From: Capronia americana
Taxonomy: Eukaryota; Ascomycota; Eurotiomycetes; Chaetothyriales; Herpotrichiellaceae
NCBI GenBank assembly: GCA_016110215.1
Contig: JADWQD010000013.1
Location: 930,001 to 994,000, forward strand
DNA: 64,000 nucleotides
Direction: 5' to 3'
Of this stretch, positions 57,051 through 64,000 are shown piece by piece (the stretch's first letter is position 1; every line of letters begins with the position of its first letter). The notes beneath the pieces were generated by a model, which saw only the letters and a list, made by a program, of their open reading frames with translations, did no database searches and was not told where the DNA came from. The position numbers were made by a program, and so were the translations under genes.

Positions 57051-58625
57051 TCAGAGCTCTAGCCAGCTGCAAGATTGCGCGCATTCAAGGACACCGGCAC
57101 CGAGCGTCTTTCCAACAAGTACCAGCTCAGCCTTCAACCAGTCTTTCAAGTCGCCGTCCAGCCCGCCAATGCTCGAGGCAACGCTCAAAGGCCACGCTGT
57201 GAGGTTTCCTAGGTACGGCTTGATCTCTTCTTCGGTACTCAGAATCCACTCCTGTTCCTCCGGTGTCTTGGAAGACGATGCAACGGCAAACCTGTCGAGT
57301 GCAAATGGAATGCTTGATGATAAGGCATCCGCCATCACCCTGATATGCGAGCAGCAGATTTCCTCTTGCCGCTGTTGCTCCCCAGCGAGGTCATCGGATG
57401 CGGGTCGAATGAGCTCAAGGATCCTCAGCCGTGCTCTGTTGAGCAGCATCATGGTCGCGAAGTAGTTCAGCCAAACGGCCGCGTGGGCCACGCTCGAGTA
57501 GCTGTAAACGATTGAAGAGAAGAAGTGTCTTCTAGGTAAGGAAATGTAGGCGGGAACGAGATGTCGCTGGGGGCACCACGTGCCGGGGAGCCGTGTGGAC
57601 CAGTCCTGCAATGCGTGACAGAGCGCGTCTGCCTCACTGTTCAGGTCCCGAGCCCGCAGATAGGCCTCATGGGTGCGGTGGTGGTGGTGCAGCAGCCTCT
57701 CTCGCTGAAGGATCCTGAATCGGTGGCGAATGGTGGCCACTCCTACCAGGAGCTGGTCGTATTCGAGCTCCAGCCCATACTCGCCAAAATGCGCACCATC
57801 AGCCAGCCATGCCGGCACTGCCATATGCCGCAAGAGGAAGGACCTGACGATTCCGCGGCGCGAGTGTTTGATAATGTCGGATGCCGGCTGCATAATCTTG
57901 AGACTATTTTCGTGCCAGATCTTCAAAATGGCGGTCGCGCCGTCGTGATGCGAATAGCTTCTGAAGGCTGTAGTCGACAGGACTTCTTCCGGAGCATGCA
58001 TCGAGTCTTCATAACGGCTCATGAGGAAGATTGCAAGCAAAGCGGCATCGACGTCCCGTTGAACCACATCTGGCAGCGCGACTTGCGCGGTTCGCAATAA
58101 GTGGTCGTACTTCTCGCGGGCTTCCGTCGCTGCGGCTTGATGGTGCTGTGTGCGTGAGAAGACCGCGAGAGCCATGGAGGAAATTGCCAAGTCGATGAGC
58201 GAGTGCTTCGTAACAGAAGCCCATTTGCAAACACTGTTCTGGACGTTCCCTACCAGCTTTTGCACTTCCGACGGCGTGTGCAGATGGTAATTCAGGTAGT
58301 AGACTAGAGCACGGGTATGGAGGTCGAAGTCCAACGCCCGCGAGACGCTTGAGCGAGGACCTCTTGGTCGCTTTACCACCCCGCTGGCGTATCGGTTTTC
58401 GACGTGAATGGCGAAGCCGCCGCTTGTCGCATGGGCCTTGACACATACCCTGCGGGATTTGACACATCTGTGACATGCCGGGAGCCCTCTGTCGCACTGA
58501 TCTGGTTACTTGGAGCTGGTGACGGGCTGAGACTCTCTTACCTTGATGCGGCGAACCTTGCACGTCCGGCAACTTGACCCTGGATTGGCAATCACTCTTG
58601 GAAATACTGGACTCAGGTCCGCCAT
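57051..58625 (-). CDS. Zn2Cys6 transcription factor
   Basis: Two exons on the minus strand, 58625-58542 and 58496-57051, give 509 aa. As in the other regulator of this window, the intron (45 nt) falls inside the zinc cluster directly after RRIK: CRTCKVRRIK joins to CDRGLPACHRCVKSRRVC, completing the six cysteines. The rest carries the helical fungal-specific region (SLIDLAISSMALAVFSRTQH, DAALLAIFLMSRYED, FLLRHMAVPAWLAD). This resembles regulators found within metabolic gene clusters. It lies between, and on the same strand as, the Ayg1-like hydrolase and the indoleamine dioxygenase, so local control is plausible but unproven. Confidence 0.9.
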
Positions 58626-59167
58626 GTGCAGGTCACCACCCAGCAGCTGAGGTCTGTGGTATCGGGAAATAGCAGGAAGCTCAGTCCAATTCTCGGTTGA
58701 GCCAACCTGGACACCGAGCACCGCGATGACGGGTGCCTCTGAGCTTCAGCCTCCATACACAAATGTGAAGTTTTCAATCACATCACTTGTCTCTGCCTTT
58801 GCCAAAGAGTGCATGGTTGTTGGAGCGGGTCCGCCGGTTGACGATCTTAAGGACCTTAAGTCCGGGTAAACGCTTTGGAAGGATAGGCTTCAGGGCTACA
58901 CTGTGTGGCATAAAGGGTTCGCTCTATCCCCATGGCGATCATATTAAACAATCGATACCTCAAGCGGAAGCAGATGGTCTTTAGTTTGTGAGGCCGAGCG
59001 TCACTGACAAAGGCAGTGAAATCTCGAAAACGTGCGAGAGAGCCCGCTCCTGCCGAGTAAACCGCGAAAATAAAGTATGTACATTGACCGCGTTGTCTAA
59101 GCAAAGTTCACTGGACAGTAGCTAAGCCCTAAGCCAATACCACGCATCCATCTGATGCCCCAAGGTA
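58626..59167. other. intergenic region, no gene seen
   Basis: 540 bp between two minus-strand genes, holding the promoter of the Zn2Cys6 regulator and the dioxygenase 3' flank. Confidence 0.5.
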
Positions 59168-60361
59168 TCAGTGTGCGGGTTTGAAAGTGGTCTCGTCTCG
59201 GTACTGCTTTAAGAATGGGATAGGCAGTGAGCCAGCGGTCCCTCTTGACTCAATGGCAGGCTTGCCTTCCATCTGAGCCGCAGCGGGTAGCGCAATGTAT
59301 CTGGAGACGACGGCGACGTGCTTTGTCCTCCAGCGTTGGAATGCCTCGATGACGGGTTGAAAGGCTGTCTGCAGACCTGGATCCTCTGGGTGTTGGTCAA
59401 TAATATCACGCAGCGAGGGCAACAATTCCACCGCCGCCAGAAAGTCTCTGTGTTTCTTCGGCATGTACATTCTCAACTCAACCAGCATCTTGGACTCGTG
59501 ACGAATGCCCAGCATGTGATCCAGAAATTGAAAGAAGGTGCTTTGCCCGGCGCTGCCTCCGACGCACTTGACAGTTTCTTGGTACCCGTTGCTGCGCCTC
59601 AAGGCGACGCCGTCTGGTAGTCCTTGCTCCTCCGCCCCAGCACTACCTCCTAGCATTGGGCGTATCACGTGGTAAAAGAATGTCGGATCACAGTTCTTGT
59701 GTAGAACAGACAAGAGGTCTCCCATTTTTGAAAGGGTTGTAGCGCAGATGTCGAAAATCGAGAGTAGATCTTGCGAGGCGCCTTTTCGGTCGTCCAGTAT
59801 TGCTTTGAGCAGCAACGCCACGAGCTTGGCACCTTGTGCCTCAACCATGACAGGAACCAGATTAAACGCGTCTTCGTCCCTCGTTCCGGTAAACGAAGCG
59901 GAAGACCTGATGCTCGGAAAGTCGCTCAGTGCTTGAGCTGGATGCATGCCGCCGTCTTGAGACAGTGGTGTCCAATTCCATAGACAGATCCCGGCATAGC
60001 TCAAGACGGGTCTCATACCAAGGTACTCGCAGACTTCGAGGAAAGGTTCGCCTAGCTTGGCTGGAACAATGGCTGAAGGTGTCGTCTTGTCCTGCCAGAT
60101 GTACGCCTGAGTTAGAAAGCCCAGGGTTACGTACGCGCGTTGCCAGTGTGCCGGGACGGTGAGGTGATCCGTACTGAGGAGCTCAAGATCGTCGACTTTT
60201 GCCTGAAAGGTCTTCGACTCGAGGAGACATGGAAGATCCGACACGAGCTTGCACCATGGTGCATAATAGGCGGGCAGCTCTGTCGGGTACGCGGCGACAA
60301 AGCCCGTTTCAAGGTCAATGTCGTAGTCTTGAAGGTTGGGGAAAGAAGGACGGGAGCGCAT
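59168..60361 (-). CDS. indoleamine 2,3-dioxygenase
   Basis: A 397-aa intronless haem dioxygenase that opens the indole ring of L-tryptophan to N-formylkynurenine, the first step of the kynurenine route to NAD. Seen: LPAYYAPWCKLVSDLP near the start, RAYVTLGFLTQAYIW, the substrate-region blocks NWTP and MVEAQGAKLV, the conserved GGSAGQSTFFQFLDHMLGI around residue 280, and MPKKHRDFLAAVE, which provides the proximal haem His. Filamentous fungi usually carry several copies, one for NAD supply (Bna2) and others with weak or unknown activity. This copy sits beside a Zn2Cys6 regulator and an Ayg1-like hydrolase, suggesting an accessory paralogue, though it could be the housekeeping copy. Confidence 0.92.
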   Translation of the reverse strand: MRSRPSFPNLQDYDIDLETGFVAAYPTELPAYYAPWCKLVSDLPCLLESKTFQAKVDDLELLSTDHLTVPAHWQRAYVTLGFLTQAYIWQDKTTPSAIVPAKLGEPFLEVCEYLGMRPVLSYAGICLWNWTPLSQDGGMHPAQALSDFPSIRSSASFTGTRDEDAFNLVPVMVEAQGAKLVALLLKAILDDRKGASQDLLSIFDICATTLSKMGDLLSVLHKNCDPTFFYHVIRPMLGGSAGAEEQGLPDGVALRRSNGYQETVKCVGGSAGQSTFFQFLDHMLGIRHESKMLVELRMYMPKKHRDFLAAVELLPSLRDIIDQHPEDPGLQTAFQPVIEAFQRWRTKHVAVVSRYIALPAAAQMEGKPAIESRGTAGSLPIPFLKQYRDETTFKPAH

Positions 60362-60931
60362 TGTTAGTAGGGTTGACGGAAGCTATCCGACTTACTCACA
60401 ATATCGCAATCCGTAACAACGAGCTTCTCTAGACCATAATTAATGTGAGAATATATATATGTGTGAAAGCGAGCTTCTCCCTCAATACTCCGCGCCCTTG
60501 GGGTGATCATGCAAGCAAATGGCATTGTTTAATTGGTCACCCTCCACGGCTGGGTGGGCGCTTGGCCGCATCTCAAATACGAGAGCATGGTGAATACGTC
60601 GTGCTGGCTTCAGCAGGTCGATAGGGTCGTGTCCTCATAGACACGGCTTTTGAGGCCAGACCGATTGAGGAAGAAAGAATGCGGGGTCTGCCAGAGCCGC
60701 CCGTAAAACAAATGTAAGGTGACAATGAAGTGAGACTGCAGGAGTCTCAAAAGCTGCAGCTTTTCAGATTCAGCTGAGGCAGGTTTTCCGAGCCGCGAAT
60801 CACGCTTTTGGTGAGTCGCGCCGCATGCTCTCCATCCCCGACCAAGTACGCATGGCATCTTAGCTGAATACGTCGACCGTGGCGACTCATTCAATCCATA
60901 TCTTAGCCTCGCTGCTTGACATCTGATTACG
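60362..60931. promoter_or_regulatory. divergent promoter between dioxygenase and Ies1
   Basis: 570 bp between divergent start codons, with a short TA/TG run at about 60450-60465. No specific site claimed. Confidence 0.4.
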
Positions 60932-63388
60932 ATGACGTCCCGCGAGCCCTCGGCGGCGCCCTCTGACGGTGACACCATCGATGACCAAGTCGACGACACG
61001 AAACCCGATCTTGCAGATCTTGAACACGAGCAGGTCGAGTCGGTCGAAGAGCCCCCTGCAGGCTCCACCCCAACAGCCGGTCGGCGAACCGGCCGCCAGA
61101 AAACGTCTTCAGGAAGGAAAGCGAGACCGCGGAAGGGTCCAATCTGGATACACGAGCAACCTCATGAAGGGACCGAAGATGAGGGCAGTGTCGTCTCTGC
61201 TACCCACTCAAGAACGAAGAAGTCAGAAGCGACTCCAGAGTCAGACCTCAGAACAATCGGTACCGCAGTTGGCACTAGAAGACAAGCCAACGGCACCGTG
61301 GGCTCGGTGTATTCCGGCAGCAAGGTGAGGCATATTAAGAAGCCGGATGGAACACCTCTATGGCGCAAGGAGATACAGTTCGAGTTCTTGCAACTGGTCA
61401 TCGAGGATACGCAACCCGTCTTCACACGGATCAGCGATGGCAAGACTGGTTGCTTCTTCTCAGAAATCTATGTCGACTGTATGGCTAGAAGTTCAAAGAC
61501 GAGCAAGATTCTGAAAGACAGGCTTCAGTTTGACCGGCAGGCTGCACATAACATGGCCATGATATGCCTCCTGGTCAATGTCGGTCGCATGAACACCACC
61601 TTGAACTTCTTTCCCGAAATGAGGGCCCAGCTGAGGACATACCACTCCATCCCTTCGCTTCAAGCGTACAAGAGCCAGAGAGACTACAAGTCATTGCAAG
61701 ATGCTCCCAGGCTGAAGAGCATCCTCAAGGGGGCCAGTGAAGACACGGTCGAGCCTCGAAGCATTCAGGAGCTCAAGGCCAAGCAAGTTCCAAGGACGAA
61801 TCCGGTTAACCTGATATTCGTCTTGTCCCAAGTTGCACCAAGAATCAGTGAGACACACTTTACCGACAAAGTCGACTTCTTTGACCTCGCGATGCGTCCA
61901 ACAATCTCATCTGCAAGCAGGGCCCGGGCGTTTTTGTGGCTCATGTGGTGGTATCTTGAGTCCAACTTCACCAAGGAGGATGCGCTGCGGAACCCATACG
62001 GCCCTGGAGAGTACAAAGACGATGAAGATCCCAATGACCCAGACACGGTTCCACTGCTGGTACCCAGATTGGTCATGATCACAGAGGAAGAAGGAGACGC
62101 TGAAAATGTTGACCCTCCAGAAGAAATTGCCTTTGCCGAGAAAATGACCCAAGAAAGGAGGCGGATAATGGCCGAGAATGCCAACGACCCACCCCTGGTC
62201 ATGGCTGACCCGGGGAATCCAGACCACAAGGCGCTCAAACGCCTGAAGAGGGGTGCTGCGTATGGGGACGACGACTCTTTGGTCTCGGACGTCGATTCAC
62301 GTGCTAGTCCCGGTGTAGGACGTTCCCCTGGTCCAGAAGTCCTCAATGCACATGGACATGTCATGGCCAGTGCGCTCGGAGGCCAAGCGGACAGTCTTGA
62401 TGACGATTGGGAGGCCGTTGATCCTCACCCTGGACGTGGGCGATACAAGCGTGTCAGGGGCAAGAACACCCCCACGCGTGTCAGAGGAGGGCCCAGACAG
62501 AGTGATGGCCCAAGGAGCGTGTTCAAACCAGGCCGCAATGCCGGCACACCCGACACTGTCGATCGCTACCGAGCAACACCCCAGCCTCTGCAACCTGGTG
62601 GTGCTAACCATCCAGTCATCGGTCAGTTCGGCACACCCCGCGGCAAGAACGAGAGTGAGATGCTCCGAGCTGAGGCCGGAGGCGTGGGAGCAGGCACCAA
62701 GGCCAGAGCGAGAACGGGCTACCAGCGAGAGCTAGAGGAGCACAGACAGCGCCGAGTCGAATGGGCGCTCAGGAGACGTCGCAGACACGCCCTCAAAGAA
62801 GCCCGGCAGATCAGACAGGGGGGAAGGTGGTTGCTCAAAGCCGCCCGGCGAATTAGCGAGCTCCCTCCCACGTATGACAGCGAAGAGGAAGAAGAAGCGG
62901 GCGGCTCTGGCTTTGGCGGCTTGCTTGGCCGCAGATGGTATGGCGACACCAACATCGACAACGAAGCTAAGGCTCTTCCTGTTGGATATGAGCCCGATGA
63001 CTACGGCGAGGAAGTGGAATCGTGGGCCGGGCTCCTGAGGAGAACGGGGAGACGCCTGGAAGTCTGGAGTGGGGATCGTGACCTGGGTGTCTACCATACC
63101 CGTCTCCATCGCCACCATGCGGCCCCAAGCAATTTCACTGCAGCAGCTTCTCGCCCAGTCACGAACGGCACGAGCAAGAAACGCCGGACGCACGGGTTGT
63201 CAGCACATCCTTCAGGCCCTAATAATGGAAGAACGGCGCAATCTACAAGAATCGCAGGGCGAGATCTCAACGACGAAATCACACAAGATCTGCTCGCTGA
63301 ACGAAGTGATGACGACATGGACGACGACGAAGACTCGGATGCAAATGGCGATGTCGATGGGGAAGAGAGTGATGTGGATATGGATTGA
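60932..63388 (+). CDS. ies1: INO80 chromatin-remodelling complex subunit Ies1
   Basis: An 818-aa intronless nuclear protein. After an acidic, disordered amino terminus comes the Ies1 core (about residues 130-350): KKPDGTPLWRKEIQFEFLQ, VDCMARSSKTSKILKDRL, NMAMICLLVNVGRMNTTLNF, PEMRAQLRTYHSIPSLQ, DAPRLKSILKGASED, PRTNPVNLIFVLSQVAPRIS and SRARAFLWLMWWYLESNF. The remaining half is low-complexity with a basic coiled stretch (RRVEWALRRRRRHALKEARQ) and a strongly acidic end (DDDMDDDEDSDANGDVDG). Ies1 is a fungal-specific accessory subunit of INO80, which slides nucleosomes and evicts H2A.Z. The long tail exceeds yeast Ies1 but is usual in Pezizomycotina. Confidence 0.93.
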   Translation: MTSREPSAAPSDGDTIDDQVDDTKPDLADLEHEQVESVEEPPAGSTPTAGRRTGRQKTSSGRKARPRKGPIWIHEQPHEGTEDEGSVVSATHSRTKKSEATPESDLRTIGTAVGTRRQANGTVGSVYSGSKVRHIKKPDGTPLWRKEIQFEFLQLVIEDTQPVFTRISDGKTGCFFSEIYVDCMARSSKTSKILKDRLQFDRQAAHNMAMICLLVNVGRMNTTLNFFPEMRAQLRTYHSIPSLQAYKSQRDYKSLQDAPRLKSILKGASEDTVEPRSIQELKAKQVPRTNPVNLIFVLSQVAPRISETHFTDKVDFFDLAMRPTISSASRARAFLWLMWWYLESNFTKEDALRNPYGPGEYKDDEDPNDPDTVPLLVPRLVMITEEEGDAENVDPPEEIAFAEKMTQERRRIMAENANDPPLVMADPGNPDHKALKRLKRGAAYGDDDSLVSDVDSRASPGVGRSPGPEVLNAHGHVMASALGGQADSLDDDWEAVDPHPGRGRYKRVRGKNTPTRVRGGPRQSDGPRSVFKPGRNAGTPDTVDRYRATPQPLQPGGANHPVIGQFGTPRGKNESEMLRAEAGGVGAGTKARARTGYQRELEEHRQRRVEWALRRRRRHALKEARQIRQGGRWLLKAARRISELPPTYDSEEEEEAGGSGFGGLLGRRWYGDTNIDNEAKALPVGYEPDDYGEEVESWAGLLRRTGRRLEVWSGDRDLGVYHTRLHRHHAAPSNFTAAASRPVTNGTSKKRRTHGLSAHPSGPNNGRTAQSTRIAGRDLNDEITQDLLAERSDDDMDDDEDSDANGDVDGEESDVDMD

Positions 63389-64000
63389 ATGTACAAGGTG
63401 CTTGTATCAGGCCTCCCTTGCGACGTCTCCGGCCTGTATTCGTATTCCAGACGAGTAGCGCACGTAGCCTTCAACTTGATCCAGGACTGCGCAGTGGCAA
63501 CTGTAGAATACGCAGGCACGTTGCGACGGATATTCTTCAACCGGTGCTGATGGTGCCGTCGCTGGTGCTGCGTAAGAGTCGGTGAAGTTCCAAGCTCGTC
63601 CGAACACGGCCAGCAGCTTGTTCCGAGCTGAACCGGCTCAGCCTCAGCGTGGCAAACATTCGCAATCTTTGCAGCGCATCTTTGCAGGCACCAGCAAATG
63701 GGCATCGCTAATGCCTCCAACATTGTACAGTCGATGATCTTCTGCTCAGAATCTCGACCCTTAGCATCGCAGAAGAAATTCGTCCGTCGATCGATGGCGA
63801 AAACCGTCGCTCCCGCGGGTATTGGTAATACGCCCGAGCACAGCAGCACAGGTCGAGGCAGACAAAGGGGACCATGCGAACCCGGTATCTTCATTATTAA
63901 TAGGACTTGCTCATGAGGGAGACTCTGCACCTTCCAGCACCTGGCATCATGCGATCACGCATCAATGTATGTCCAGGTTTGACATTCAGTACAGCACATC
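63389..64000. other. 3' flank of ies1, no gene seen
   Basis: Only antisense or short frames without domain content reach the window edge. Confidence 0.5.

Noticed and set aside
61765..62364. 199-codon minus-strand frame inside ies1
   Set aside because: Lies opposite strongly conserved Ies1 blocks; a shadow frame.
63091..63930. 279-codon minus-strand frame over the end of ies1
   Set aside because: Antisense to the well-supported Ies1 tail; composition is the mirror of the acidic GAC/GAT-rich coding strand (runs of Ser) and no domain is visible.

Overview
This is a gene-rich segment of a nuclear chromosome from a filamentous ascomycete (Pezizomycotina). The evidence is short (45-130 nt) introns with CTNAC/TACTAAC branch sites, two Zn2Cys6 regulators, a LaeA-like methyltransferase, an Ayg1-like hydrolase, a DUF3602 protein, and a transposon graveyard stripped of CpA/TpG in the manner of repeat-induced point mutation (RIP). 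The class cannot be fixed from sequence alone; Eurotiomycetes or Dothideomycetes would both fit. All gene models were built by hand from reading frames, splice signals and family resemblance; no search was run.

Left part (1-27.4 kb): an NCS1 nucleobase permease with seven exons; 4.4 kb without a convincing gene, rich in microsatellites; a DUF3602 protein; a seven-helix membrane protein; a small PPxY protein of unknown role; a divergent housekeeping pair (THO complex subunit 5 and a tRNA 3-methylcytidine methyltransferase); an Izh3-type PAQR receptor; a Zn2Cys6 regulator; a large Cys-rich F-box-like protein; then a LaeA-like methyltransferase divergent from a cytochrome P450.

Middle (27.4-40 kb): a divergent pair of core signalling genes, the CHK2/Cds1/PRD-4 checkpoint kinase and the phosphatidylinositol 4-kinase Stt4 (1957 aa), followed by a RAMP4/Ysy6 ER protein and an unrecognised nuclear-looking protein with a poly-Glu tail. 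Both Stt4 and RAMP4 appear to begin in micro-exons (8 nt and 3 nt).

Transposon island (40.08-53.93 kb): one TA-flanked Fot1/pogo-type DNA transposon with perfect 40-bp terminal inverted repeats. It has been split by two minus-strand Ty3/Gypsy LTR retrotransposons of identical length (6133 bp each, 364-bp LTRs). The interior has been converted almost completely to TpA-rich DNA while the two outer ends have been spared. One retrotransposon keeps a 5-bp target duplication; the other does not, and part of the host transposase is missing at its site.

Right part (54-64 kb): a compact accessory-looking group (tandem EthD-like barrel protein, Ayg1-like hydrolase, Zn2Cys6 regulator, indoleamine 2,3-dioxygenase) directly beside the transposon island, then Ies1, a subunit of the INO80 chromatin remodeller. 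The accessory group is the best candidate for an undescribed small metabolic cluster, possibly using tryptophan or a polyketide pigment precursor; that is inference from neighbourhood only.
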